DNA of 64,000 nucleotides from NCBI GenBank assembly GCA_902520195.1, contig CABYND010000002.1:1-64000 (forward strand). The letters run 5' to 3'. Shown in pieces: positions 42,301-50,759 of this stretch. The notes beneath the pieces are model-generated. The model was not told the origin of the DNA and searched no databases. It was given only the letters and a program-made list of their open reading frames with translations. The position numbers and the translations under genes were made by a program. The stretch comes from Halieaceae bacterium. GTDB lineage: Bacteria; Pseudomonadota; Gammaproteobacteria; Pseudomonadales; Halieaceae. Each line of letters opens with the position of its first letter. Within the stretch, counting starts at the first letter, position 1.

Positions 42301-44415
42301 AATGGTGTCGTTGCCCGCGCCGGCTGTGATTATGTCATTGCCGTCACCAGCCGTAATTGTGCCGCCGCCCCCAGCGTCTGTAATAGTGTCAATACCGGCT
42401 CCACCAACGTAGGTGTTCGTGCCAGCATTACCGATCAAAGCATCGGCACCAGCGCCACCAGTGAGGGTGTCGTTACCGGAGCCACCCTCCAGGGTGTCGG
42501 CGCCAGAGCCACCAGTCATAGTCAATGCAGTGGTGCTGTTCGTGCCATCGACGTCAACCGCTGCGGTGGAGCTAGATGCATCTACTGTCGCAAGCGCTGT
42601 GGCCGATGCAACTGCGTCGGTTATTGTGAGGGCAGTGGTCGCATTGACGGTTAGGGTCGTCAGATCACTCGCAGTCAGTGTAGTAATAGTGTTCGCGCCA
42701 CCCGTAGAATTGATGGTCAAAGTCTCAAAATTCTGCGCGGTGACTTGGTCGACCGTGATACCCGCAGCTGATGCGCCCACCGATAACGTGGAGGAGTCAC
42801 TGTCAGTATCAGTCTTCAGAGTGATCACAATGCCAGTGCCGTTACTGTTATCCGCCGTAATCGCGTAAACGTCATCAGCTGCGGCGTCGTTCAGATTGAT
42901 ATTGTTGTTGCCTACGGCTCCGATCGAAACTGTATCGACGGAGAACGCGTCCATGTCTTGCGTCACCGCGGCGGCAGCACCTGAGAATGTCAAAGTTTCG
43001 ACACCGGAGACATTAGCGGCATTGGCAACTGTCACAGCAGCTGCAGTAACAATGCTGTCCGTGCCGTCACCACCGGCGACGGTGTCTGCACTGGTGATCG
43101 TGCCGATATTAATGCTGTCATCGCCCGAACCGCCAGTGACAGTGGTCGACGTAGCCGCCGCGGCGGAGACGTCCAATGTGAGATTTCCTGAATACCCAGC
43201 GGCACTGACTGAACTAACGTCAGTGGAGCCGGTTCCAGTCAAAGTGAGGTTTGCCGTACCCGCAACCGTGATTGTATCAAGTACATCGGTGCCGCTGGCG
43301 TCAGTCAAAATAATTGTCGAGGCGCCCCCTGTCGCTGTAATGGCGGCTGTTTCTACACCCGCCAGCTCGACAGTTTGGGCTGATGTGTTCGTAGCAATGT
43401 TCTGAGTCGTTCCGGTGCCTGTCGTTGTTGCCGCTGTGTAATTGAGGTCGACAATGTCTCCAGAACCGATATTAGAGATAAGCTCCAAATCCACCAGGTT
43501 GCCAACGTTGTCGATCTGCGTTTCCGTTCCTGTAGAACCCTGAACCGAGATCTTCTCTACCCCGCTGAACTGCAACGCGTCGATAGTTGTCTTTGTGCCA
43601 GCCGAATCTGCAATGACAATATTTTCAACGCCTGTCATCGTGACCGCAGCATTGGTGTTCGTGGTGCCGGTAGAGCTGATGGTCAGGGTGTCAGTACCGC
43701 CCCCACCATTAATTTCGTCTGCAGGCGACAGTGTTGGACTGGTTCCCATGGTGCCAGTGATTGAATCATTGCCATCACCACCATTGATTCCATCCGCGCT
43801 TGTGGTAAGCGTAAAAGACGAACCCGTAACAACTGGAGTTGCGGCTGTAATCACCGTGCTAACGCCAGCTGTGACGTCAGCAGCCGCTGGAGCGTAATCC
43901 GCAACCGCACCACCTGCAGCGTCGGTATAGTCGTACCCTGCCAGCCATGTGGCGGCGGAGTTTGCAGCAGTGGTGCCGCTGTAAGTCGTGATTTCAGCCA
44001 CTGTATCGACAGCAGCTGTAAACGCTGTAGCCGCGGCCACCTTAACGGTGATCGTGTCAGCGTCGGTGCCTTGGGCGCTGTAAGTAAGTTGAAGAGCTAT
44101 GGAAGCAACCGTCTCCGTACCGGCATCAAGCTTCGCCGCCCAAGAGACAAGGCCTGCTGTCTCCGCATCGCGATTGAACAGATTGTTATACAGCTCATTA
44201 ACGATGCTGGCGCTGTTCATGCCTGCGTACTTGACCTGATATTCGGCTGACGGGCTAAAGTACTTAGCCGCCAGTGCCTCTAAATCCGCCTGGGTGGCAG
44301 CGGCACCGCCGGTCATGCCACTGAGTATATCCTTATAAGCCTGCAGGCTGACAGGATCGGCTGGCCGATTAAAGTAGGCCACATAGAGCCGTTGAATATC
44401 ACTGGTGTAGTCCAT
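39397..44415 (-). CDS. Giant RTX protein, S-layer (RsaA-like) or adhesin candidate
   Basis: It is 1672 residues with no cysteine, and very rich in Thr, Ala, Ser, Asp and Gly. AGGAG lies six bases before the ATG. The N-terminus (about 1-115, DIQRLYVAYFNRPADPVSLQAY, LYNNLFNRDAETAGLVSW) is a DUF4214-like helical domain. Calcium-binding RTX nonapeptides (GGxGxDxhx) cluster at about 210-245, 425-455, 633-735 and 1112-1195. Between them lie beta-rich Thr/Ala segments, including a duplicated block (about 755-1010 and 1215-1470). The hydrophobic C-terminus ending NFTLG suits an uncleaved type I secretion signal. Architecture and setting beside an ABC/HlyD/TolC exporter and glycan genes match Caulobacter RsaA. 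An RTX adhesin is the alternative. Confidence 0.85.
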   Translation of the reverse strand: MDYTSDIQRLYVAYFNRPADPVSLQAYKDILSGMTGGAAATQADLEALAAKYFSPSAEYQVKYAGMNSASIVNELYNNLFNRDAETAGLVSWAAKLDAGTETVASIALQLTYSAQGTDADTITVKVAAATAFTAAVDTVAEITTYSGTTAANSAATWLAGYDYTDAAGGAVADYAPAAADVTAGVSTVITAATPVVTGSSFTLTTSADGINGGDGNDSITGTMGTSPTLSPADEINGGGGTDTLTISSTGTTNTNAAVTMTGVENIVIADSAGTKTTIDALQFSGVEKISVQGSTGTETQIDNVGNLVDLELISNIGSGDIVDLNYTAATTTGTGTTQNIATNTSAQTVELAGVETAAITATGGASTIILTDASGTDVLDTITVAGTANLTLTGTGSTDVSSVSAAGYSGNLTLDVSAAAATSTTVTGGSGDDSINIGTITSADTVAGGDGTDSIVTAAAVTVANAANVSGVETLTFSGAAAAVTQDMDAFSVDTVSIGAVGNNNINLNDAAADDVYAITADNSNGTGIVITLKTDTDSDSSTLSVGASAAGITVDQVTAQNFETLTINSTGGANTITTLTASDLTTLTVNATTALTITDAVASATALATVDASSSTAAVDVDGTNSTTALTMTGGSGADTLEGGSGNDTLTGGAGADALIGNAGTNTYVGGAGIDTITDAGGGGTITAGDGNDIITAGAGNDTIDAGAGDDSITFAADGDLNSNDTVDGGDGTDTLAVLISTDLSTTFTLTSVENVDLTANNGITTIDFSNASSVTNIEIQDASTDAAYSLTNLASGTTVDNEETTAVAVTADTVAGGTLTLDAKADANAGSSFTVSDAATVNITTSATASGTYDLDAVVLDNADTTSLNLTGSTVASAVLTTDVITGSDQLQSVTATTSTTGATIQTGTIVDADSLTSLTLDATYANITIGAIGGSGSAEALSAVTLSASNGATVTVGNITADSTDSASDNAMVITGSTDSTSTINTGAITNTFGTINMTVTGAGTVDADAGTDIFDAAGITLTTSAGGQYDELQSSGDITITATNSTALTFDVLDAGATSASSISLTASGAALTVTSFTAGASALTVDAGSATGAVSVNATNLTGTNTMTGGAGNDTLEGGTGADTLTGGAGDDILIDNAGNDTLRGGAGNDSLRLEGAGTDTLMGGAGNDTFVVGTASLMTSADTLNGEDGTDAMNYTVGSTTTAPTTTSIETLNATFDQASAGALSLGNMSGLTTINVNSSNNATTTTMVALPTGTTVALNQDNNPNSDTNVIDTVAGSTLTLSVENTVATSTTITDAATVNLVSGGNAGDHTALVLDGVDTTTLNINATSTSVDAGAVTGTGALTTVAMTTTTSGATANTAAVVDIGAVTSLNLTAAGGNIVMGALGATTQGDVLATINATATNSATITIGGMELDNSSNDTTDLTSVITVSSADGSTVTTGKIDNTHGALTITGSGSGNINLGSATNGEELTAASATIDLSAAYGTNVVNTSDVTASTVTLAAELGSDTVVIGIGASTVVNNFETGASGDNLTIDVSDVGVIIGGDGADDVAGTAISIAEVTGAATLAAANNVVVLTGAIFASTALAEAAIENNGGFELTLAGANTANDDLVVVWSDGSNSYVGAYNITSTATNPLAGDMTVIAELVGVNASVSGTLAAANFTLG

Positions 44416-44512
44416 GTGTAACTCCTAAAAGTATTAAAAATGTTTCATGTTACCGGCTGTAGCCCAAGCGTTCCGGCACTGTAATCGCACGTATTACGGG
44501 TAACCTCAGTCG

Positions 44513-44541
44513 AGTCTAGACACAACGAAACCCAAAATCAA
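44513..44541 (-). promoter_or_regulatory. Possible sigma70 promoter of the RTX gene
   Basis: On the minus strand, TTGATT (44541-44536) and TAGACT (44518-44513) are separated by 17 bases, each matching four of six consensus positions. Transcription would begin about 90 bases before the start codon. The rest of the 390-base gap (44416-44807) shows nothing else recognisable apart from the AGGAG at 44422-44426. Assignment is by eye only. Confidence 0.3.
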
Positions 44542-44807
44542 CAGCCAAGCCTGAGTGGGAAACCCGGTACTTAGCTGCTATCAGTGAGCTGACAGTGGTC
44601 TTAAAACCCTATTGCTCAAACTTCTGTCGACCTTTTTAATGGCACTCGGAGGAGATCACCAACGGTTTTTGTGTGAATTTTGTCCATTCCCGGCGGGGTA
44701 ACTACGGCTTGCGCAATCCGCCGCCACTTCACATAAGCCCCATAAAGAAGTGCCACTACTTGTATCGACGGCTCTGGGGGCTGTTCTATTCCAGATAAAT
44801 GCAGTCT

Positions 44808-45326
44808 TTAGTGGACGGTGACTTTACTCGAAGAGGCGTCTTCGGGGCCAAGACCCTCGGGCAGGAGCCAGCAATCCTGACTCCAGTTAGCTTTTTGGTA
44901 GCAGGCGCGCAGTGCCTGTAGCCATGACGAGAGTTGCGCGGCATTCAACGCCAACCTGACCGCAGACAACCCCGCAGTGCGGGTTTCTTCGCGAAATTGC
45001 ATGATCGTCAGCGACGTGCTGTCCGTGATATCGACAGCATCCACCAATAACGTCAACACCAGCCGGTCTTCCTCGACTGGATCCAACTTCGTTGCTCCGC
45101 GCGCATTGACAGCTTCTGGAGACCGCGAATCATCATCCGATATCGCATCCAGCAAACGTCCGGTTAGGTGAGGAATGAGTTTACCCAGAAGCCTTTGAGT
45201 CAGCCACAGAACCACGGTGCCGCAATCCTTGGACTCACCCAAGACCTTAATTCTATCCTCCCGTTCCTCATACGCCACGGTGGCTTTCATTAATAAGGGC
45301 GCAGATTGAAAACAGTTGCTACTCAA
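44808..45326 (-). CDS. Unrecognised protein coupled to the type I secretion genes
   Basis: It is 172 residues and I do not recognise the family. There is no signal peptide or membrane segment; it is probably cytoplasmic. Near residues 37-62 an amphipathic stretch VVLWLTQRLLGKLIPHLTGRLLDAI is the most distinctive part; then comes an acidic linker and a C-terminal alpha/beta-looking part with LALNAAQLSSWLQALRACYQKA. It overlaps the outer-membrane channel gene by ATGA and precedes the RTX gene, so it is translated with the exporter. A role as an RTX-specific chaperone, a secretion accessory or a regulator is possible from position alone. Confidence 0.7.
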   Translation of the reverse strand: MSSNCFQSAPLLMKATVAYEEREDRIKVLGESKDCGTVVLWLTQRLLGKLIPHLTGRLLDAISDDDSRSPEAVNARGATKLDPVEEDRLVLTLLVDAVDITDSTSLTIMQFREETRTAGLSAVRLALNAAQLSSWLQALRACYQKANWSQDCWLLPEGLGPEDASSSKVTVH

Positions 45327-46690
45327 TGGCTGGCCAGCGCCGACGCATTTGTTGCGGTAAGGGCCGCTGACAGCAACGCCGCCAGATCCATGGGGTTCTC
45401 TCCGGCTGTGAGCTCGAGCTCAAGCCATGCTATGGATCTTTGAAACCTAGCGGCACCGTGATCTCGTTGTGCCCCTGTCCTTTGAGCGAGGGCGAGAAGA
45501 ACATCTGTAACACGGGCTGTTCCAGCCTTCAGCGCTTTTCTTGAGGCTTGCAAGCTGATCTCAGCGGTGCTCTCCGCTTGCTTTGCCGCTGCAACCCTCT
45601 CGGTAGCTGCGTTGTAGTGTGCCCAAGCCGACCGAGCCCGACTCTCCGCCTTACGCTTGGCATCCTCCAGCTCAAGCATTGCGCCATTAAACTCCGCACG
45701 AGCGGCGCGCAAGCGAGCAACACCAGCTCCTCCCTCGAAAATCGGGTAGTTCACAGAAATTTGCACGCTCTCTGAGGTTCTGGGTGGAGCAACTAAGTTG
45801 TCAAAGCCGACATCGGAATACTGACTGCCTATGAGTAAATCAACTTCTGGAAACCACCCACCCCTCTCTCTCTCAACTGCCTCTCGTGCTGCGGTGACGC
45901 CATCCTCGGCTGCGGCAATTTCCGGACTATTCTCCAGTGCACGTTGCGCCGCCTCAGCAGCAGAGCTAATCTGAGCTTCCAAGTTAACGGTCTCGCTAAC
46001 TGGAAAGGGCTCAACACCGCGCACGCCTATTAACTCAATTAATTGCTCGCGAGCTATATCTGCCTGGCCTCGTGCGTGCAACAAATCAGCCTTCACGGAA
46101 TCCCTGCGGCTCTTGGTCTCAAGCAATTGCGTAACAGGTAAGAATCGCACCTTATACAAAGCCTCCGATTCCTCCTGCTGACGCACCAAAGCAGCTAACT
46201 CTTGTTCAAGGACTTCTGCATCTAAAGTTGCTAATAAAACGTTTAAGTAGGCCTCTGTAACAGCGCCCAACAGCTGCAACTCAGCATTGGCCAAGTCATC
46301 CTCACTGCGCGAAAACATTGCAGACCGGCGCCTATATTCTCGCCAGTTGCTCACATTAATAAGTGGCTGCCTGACCTGCCAACCGTAGCGCTTGCCCGCA
46401 TATTCTTGAAAACCGTAGCCCGAGCTATCACCAGTATGAAACTCGACCTCATTTTCTGACCATTGCCCAAAAGCGGAGAGGCTAGGGAGGATCTGTCCCC
46501 GAGCAATATCTCTCTCTGCTTCTGCAAGGTCGACTTTATAGCGCGCAACACCCAGTCCCGGCGCACTCTCTCTAGCCATTTCGTAGGCCTCCAAGAGAGT
46601 AATATTCTCTGCCGACAAAGCTTTTCCTGAGAAAGGATGTACTGACGCAGCAATGACCAGGACAAATCGGCAAAGAAAGCGAATGATCAT
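45323..46690 (-). CDS. TolC-family outer membrane channel of type I secretion
   Basis: It is 455 residues. After a signal peptide (to about residue 27) it has the duplicated alpha-helical coiled-coil layout of outer-membrane efflux proteins: ITLLEAYEMARESAPGLGVARYKVDLAEAERDIA for the first repeat (given here in parts: LLEAYEMARESAP, then AEAERDIARGQILPSLSAFG) and a second beginning AAQRALENSPEIAAAEDGV with GGWFPEVDLLIGSQYSD. It forms the outer-membrane duct of the RTX exporter, like RsaF. It stands directly after the membrane fusion gene (start 46690, previous stop 46691), an adjacent operon junction. Confidence 0.9.
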   Translation of the reverse strand: MIIRFLCRFVLVIAASVHPFSGKALSAENITLLEAYEMARESAPGLGVARYKVDLAEAERDIARGQILPSLSAFGQWSENEVEFHTGDSSGYGFQEYAGKRYGWQVRQPLINVSNWREYRRRSAMFSRSEDDLANAELQLLGAVTEAYLNVLLATLDAEVLEQELAALVRQQEESEALYKVRFLPVTQLLETKSRRDSVKADLLHARGQADIAREQLIELIGVRGVEPFPVSETVNLEAQISSAAEAAQRALENSPEIAAAEDGVTAAREAVERERGGWFPEVDLLIGSQYSDVGFDNLVAPPRTSESVQISVNYPIFEGGAGVARLRAARAEFNGAMLELEDAKRKAESRARSAWAHYNAATERVAAAKQAESTAEISLQASRKALKAGTARVTDVLLALAQRTGAQRDHGAARFQRSIAWLELELTAGENPMDLAALLSAALTATNASALASH

Positions 46691-48034
46691 TCAATCCTCG
46701 ATCAAAGATGTCGAAAAAACTCTATTTAGAGGAGATGTCAAATATCCCAGCATCGTCCGCTCACCGGTTTTTATGAGCACTTCTGCTGGCATCCCTGGAA
46801 TTAGGTCCATTCCCTCCAGAAGCAACTTGTCATCCTCCAACAAAGCAATTTCAGCGGAGTAGTAGGGTAGATTGCTCGCCTCGTCTATCAATCTGTCTGC
46901 AGAGAGTTTTGTCAATTTGCCGCTAACCAAGTACGCGTCTTTAAACACAGAAAACCGAATCTCAGCCGGCTGGCCTATGCGAACTCGATCAATGTCTAAA
47001 GGAGACACTCGAGCCTCAATTACTAGCGAATCGACGGACGGCACAATTTGCATCAGCTTTGCGCCAGCACTAACCACGGCTCCAATCGTTGTTGTGTTAG
47101 AACCTAGTACGAATCCCGCTACCGGGGCCCGAACCGTGGCTCGGCGAACTCGATCAGAAATAGCCGCAAACTGCTGTTCCACCTCGTAAAGCAGCTCCTC
47201 TGTGTCTTTCAGCTCATCTATAACTCCCGTCTTGAAGCGCTTTATCAACTGAAGGATCTGCAGTCTCGTCTCAACAACTGCGACATTGGCCGCAGCCAAC
47301 TGCGAATCGATATCAGCAATATCACCCAATGAACGAGCACGCGACCTTTCCAGCTCCCGAAGCCTCTGCTTGTCCACGTATCCCTCTGAGAGCAGCTCCT
47401 TCAAATCAAGAATTTCCTCTTCCAAAGAGCCAACGACCTCTAACTGGGACCCTCTGACCGCATCTAGCCCCTTTATCTGTTGCTCTAGCTGGCTAATCCG
47501 CTGCTCCAGCACCGCGGCCTCGCCGCGACGGTCAGCCAGTCTGGCTTTGAAAATAGCGACCTCACCAGCCATCGCCGAGGCGGCTCGGGAATCTTCACTG
47601 GTGGACTGCAACTGATCACGGAAAGCAATAGCCTCAAGATCATCTCGCTCGGCAACAAGTCGATCAGCCATCGCAAGCAGGTTATATCGGCGCCCTTCTA
47701 TCATTTGCAGCTCTGCGCGCGTTTGTGTGGTGTCCATTTGAAGGAGCGGTTGATTCTCCGCTACCCAGTCACCGTTTGCAGCGAGTATCTCGGTCACAAT
47801 CCCCCCCTCGAGATGCTGCACCGCTTTTCGCTTACCCTCTACTTGCACCACGCCTGGAGCCAGGGCAGCACTCTCTATTGGGGCAATCACTCCCCACAAC
47901 AATACAACTACCGCCAAAGCCCCCACTACGCCATAGCCAATAACTCGAGCGCTTCTATCGTTGTCTAGCCACTCTGGAGCGACTGCGCTTGATTCGTCTG
48001 TCATAATCGAATGCCACAATTTTATGGGGCGCAT
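46691..48034 (-). CDS. HlyD/PrtE-family membrane fusion protein
   Basis: About 447 residues from the ATG at 48034 (GGA seven bases upstream); another ATG 30 bases later is possible. One membrane segment (about 32-55, VIGYGVVGALAVVVLLWGVIAPI) is followed by the lipoyl/barrel pattern VQHLEGGIVTEILAANGDWV, a long coiled-coil hairpin (about 100-290), and the closing half RATVRAPVAGFVLGSNTTTIGAVV with DSLVIEARVSPLDIDRVRIGQPAEIRF. It bridges the ABC protein and the outer-membrane channel, as PrtE or RsaE do. It lies 24 bases behind the ABC gene. Confidence 0.92.
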   Translation of the reverse strand: MRPIKLWHSIMTDESSAVAPEWLDNDRSARVIGYGVVGALAVVVLLWGVIAPIESAALAPGVVQVEGKRKAVQHLEGGIVTEILAANGDWVAENQPLLQMDTTQTRAELQMIEGRRYNLLAMADRLVAERDDLEAIAFRDQLQSTSEDSRAASAMAGEVAIFKARLADRRGEAAVLEQRISQLEQQIKGLDAVRGSQLEVVGSLEEEILDLKELLSEGYVDKQRLRELERSRARSLGDIADIDSQLAAANVAVVETRLQILQLIKRFKTGVIDELKDTEELLYEVEQQFAAISDRVRRATVRAPVAGFVLGSNTTTIGAVVSAGAKLMQIVPSVDSLVIEARVSPLDIDRVRIGQPAEIRFSVFKDAYLVSGKLTKLSADRLIDEASNLPYYSAEIALLEDDKLLLEGMDLIPGMPAEVLIKTGERTMLGYLTSPLNRVFSTSLIED

Positions 48035-48058
48035 CTTGTTATCCACGTCGACTCGAAT

Positions 48059-49867
48059 TCAGTCTTGATGAGTTGGCGCTGGCAAGGGCGTTACCGGCAC
48101 CACCGTAGGCAAAGTTCTAATTTTTTTTCTGCTCCGCGTGCCCGCATCAGAGGGATAGAGGTCAGCATATTTTTGCGCTAATCGATCAGTCACCTCACGA
48201 ATCGGGCCGGCATCAGCCACGACGCCGTCATTCATAACAATTGCATGGTCCACCAGAGGCAAGACGGTCTGGCGATGGCTAACAACCACAACTGTGCTGC
48301 CGACCTCCTTCAGTATTTTGATCGACTCGTTCAGCGCCTGCTCCCCATCTGTGTCGAGGTTGGAATTAGGCTCATCCAACACAACCAATTTGGGCCTTTT
48401 ATATAGGGCTCTAGCCAGCGCGACTCGTTGCCGCTGACCGGGCGAGAGAATCCCACCACCCATTCCAATTACGGTGTCATAACCACTCGGCAACGATAGG
48501 ATGAAATTATGGACACCAGCATCCCTCGCCGCGAGGACCACACTGTCAGAACAAACTTCTCCGAAGCGAGCAATGTTGGAGCTTACTGTGCCATCAAGAA
48601 GCTCAATACTCTGGGGTAGATATCCGATTTGAGGACCAAGCTGCACCCGATCATAGCTTGCGGCCTCTGCACCATCGATTCTGATTTCTCCCGAGGTTGT
48701 TCGCCATAAGCCCAAAACACCACGCATCAGTGTGCTTTTACCCGCGCCACTTGGCCCGAGCACCATACAGACTGATCCGCTGGGGATGTCGAACGATACG
48801 TTTCGCACAGCTTGGTGATTTGAGCCCGGCGGGCTGATGGTGGCTGATCTGGCAGAAACTTTGCCAGTGATATCGGGAAGGGCCATTTTGGCGCCCTCTC
48901 TCGGAAATGCAGAGAGAAGTCCTTCAAGTCGGCCATATTGTTCCTTAGCGTCCAAGAATCCCTTCCAGGCAGAAACAGCGAGTTCAACGGGCTGCAACGC
49001 GCGACCGATAAGTATTGAACCCCCTATGATCATCCCCGGAGAAATTTCTTGTTTCAGGGCTAAGTAAGCCCCCGTCGCTATCGCCGCGGACTGCACCATG
49101 ATGCGCAGAGTCTTGCTTATAGAGTTATAGAGCCCAGCTGCGTTGCTGGCTGTCTCTTGGGCAACCAGCATCTCATCTTGCTTTACCCTCCAGCGTGATT
49201 GCAGGGCGTCAAGCATGCCCATTGAGGCCACCACCTCAGCGTTCCGAAGATTTTTGGTTGTCTCTAAGTTGCTCTCGTAAGCGAAATTATTGGCTTCTTC
49301 CAGAGAGGGCCCGGTCTGCCGCTGATTAACGACAGCCACCGCAAAAAAGACGACCGCTGCGACTACCCCCATCCATCCCAATAGCGGATGAAAAAGAAAC
49401 AACACCAGCAGATAAATTGGCAGCCACGGGGCATCAAAGAATGCAAACACACCGTTGTTTGTGAGGTATTGACGAATACCGTTAAGGTCTTGCAAAGGCT
49501 GTGTAGTTGCCCTGCCGGACCCGACATTCACCGCGTTCGCGAAGCAGATTTCATACAACCTAGGTGCCATCGCTTTGTCGAGCCGTGACGATATAGCAAC
49601 TAACACGCGAGCCCTTATTGCCTCGACAACACCCAGCACCACAAACATGGCCACAGTTATTAACGAAAGCATCGCTAAGGTTGATAAACTGTTGTGGCCT
49701 ATTGCCTTGTCGTAGACGTTCAGCATGAAGAATGCCGGCGTCAGCATCAGAATATTAATTACGCCAGAGAACACTCCGACGCTGACAAATGATTGCTTAC
49801 AGACAGCAATTGAGTCTTTAAATGAATCAAACTTGCTGTAGGCATCACTAGATGTATTCTGGCTCAA
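48059..49867 (-). CDS. Type I secretion ABC transporter/permease (PrtD/RsaD type)
   Basis: It is 602 residues. The membrane domain (about 25-330) has the PrtD-family start with MLTPAFFMLNVYDKAIGHNSLSTL and six membrane segments. The ATPase domain (about 340-570) shows Walker A GPSGAGKST, the Q-loop GYLPQSIELLDGTV, signature LSPGQRQRVALARAL, Walker B LVVLDEPNSNLD and the switch His in VVVSHRQT. There is no N-terminal C39 peptidase, in keeping with RTX proteins that have an uncleaved C-terminal signal. It energises export of the RTX protein encoded downstream. Confidence 0.95.
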   Translation of the reverse strand: MSQNTSSDAYSKFDSFKDSIAVCKQSFVSVGVFSGVINILMLTPAFFMLNVYDKAIGHNSLSTLAMLSLITVAMFVVLGVVEAIRARVLVAISSRLDKAMAPRLYEICFANAVNVGSGRATTQPLQDLNGIRQYLTNNGVFAFFDAPWLPIYLLVLFLFHPLLGWMGVVAAVVFFAVAVVNQRQTGPSLEEANNFAYESNLETTKNLRNAEVVASMGMLDALQSRWRVKQDEMLVAQETASNAAGLYNSISKTLRIMVQSAAIATGAYLALKQEISPGMIIGGSILIGRALQPVELAVSAWKGFLDAKEQYGRLEGLLSAFPREGAKMALPDITGKVSARSATISPPGSNHQAVRNVSFDIPSGSVCMVLGPSGAGKSTLMRGVLGLWRTTSGEIRIDGAEAASYDRVQLGPQIGYLPQSIELLDGTVSSNIARFGEVCSDSVVLAARDAGVHNFILSLPSGYDTVIGMGGGILSPGQRQRVALARALYKRPKLVVLDEPNSNLDTDGEQALNESIKILKEVGSTVVVVSHRQTVLPLVDHAIVMNDGVVADAGPIREVTDRLAQKYADLYPSDAGTRSRKKIRTLPTVVPVTPLPAPTHQD

Positions 49868-50174
49868 AACCGGCTTCCCCTAAATAAAGCACTAATTTCC
49901 AATGGCGCCGTTCCGCACCTGACATCAGCCACAGCCTGCGATCATCTGTTCCAGTTAGAGTCGCAAACGAATTGCCGTTGCTTCGAAGGTGGGGTCTAAA
50001 AGCAGAATTTCAACCCTCAAGAAGCTACGTTTAACCCAGTGGTCTTATTGCCATATAGTGCGGATAAAAGCGGCTTGAGGTCGTCTGGGCCAGCCATCAT
50101 AACGTGCTAGCGGGGACAAGTTTCAGTTAGATTTCCAGCGACGCATGAAGCATTTTTGCTGGAATTGGGGACAC
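49868..50174. other. Intergenic region upstream of the secretion operon
   Basis: About 310 bases between the ABC gene and the microprotein gene. No open frame of note. It presumably carries the promoter of the ABC-HlyD-TolC string; I could not single one out. Confidence 0.4.
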
Positions 50175-50363
50175 TTAGTCAGAGGTTAATATATCTTTCA
50201 AAGCCGCGGCATAAGCGTTGCGAGCTGTCTGAAGTATCGCAAGATCTTGCTGGGTTTGCGCTATTTTTTGCTCTGCTGCTTGTAAAGATGCTATCTGCGC
50301 TTTTGCTTCATCCGACAAAGACTCGGAATCGTACTCCACCCCATCGATAGTTATATCTGACAT
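50175..50363 (-). CDS. Small DUF6447-like protein
   Basis: It is 62 residues, with GGAG eight bases before the ATG. It begins MSDITIDGVEYDSESLSDEAKAQ, then has a single long helix (about 20-60) with heptad-like spacing of hydrophobics and many Gln and Ala, so it may form a coiled coil. The layout fits the small DUF6447 family, whose function is unknown; I assign it by memory of the pattern. It is cytoplasmic with no signal. It stands alone upstream of the secretion operon, between two gaps of 300-400 bases, on the same strand. Confidence 0.75.
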   Translation of the reverse strand: MSDITIDGVEYDSESLSDEAKAQIASLQAAEQKIAQTQQDLAILQTARNAYAAALKDILTSD

Positions 50364-50759
50364 TTTTAGACTCCAAGAAAAAAGCGTGGTATCTGGCTCT
50401 GATACGGCGCGGACCCTACACTATCGGCACTGGATAGGCAACTCGACGATGCCTCGCTGCCTCCCGCGCTAGCTGGCTCAGGCGCCAGTCCAAAAAAACG
50501 CTGTCCAGCTATAAAACCATGGGGGGTTGCACGTTGATTAGCGGAGCGTTAGGTGTTTGTTTATAGCCAGCAGCGGGGATAACGAACCCGCTTTTGCATA
50601 CAACTAAATTAACCAGTGAGTCAATGCATCAAGCCTGCCGATCACTCAGGCACCGAGGTTTTAATGAGGCTCGACGGGCGGCTCACAACAGTGCCAGGGG
50701 CTCCGCGTGAAATGGCACAATGCTCCGCAAAGAGGGTTCCCTAACCAGTAGGCGTAGGC
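50364..50759. other. Intergenic region, no gene seen
   Basis: About 395 bases between the methyltransferase and the microprotein. There is an imperfect hairpin AGCGGG/CCCGCT near 50572-50594 with four T after it on the plus strand, wrongly oriented to terminate the minus-strand genes. Nothing else was recognised. Confidence 0.4.

Noticed and set aside
40900-42500. Possible repeat array or CRISPR from recurring short motifs in the RTX gene
   Set aside because: The recurring units are in-frame RTX codons (GGxGxDxhx) with no constant spacer length and no cas genes.
39536-43897. A row of long open frames on the plus strand opposite the RTX gene, rich in Val, Ala, Pro and Ser
   Set aside because: They mirror the biased Thr/Ala/Asp composition of the RTX gene, have no ribosome binding sites or domain patterns, and stop codons are simply rare in this antisense composition.
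50572-50594. Hairpin AGCGGG/CCCGCT followed by four T as a terminator
   Set aside because: The T-run is on the wrong side for the minus-strand genes here, and there is no plus-strand gene upstream to end.
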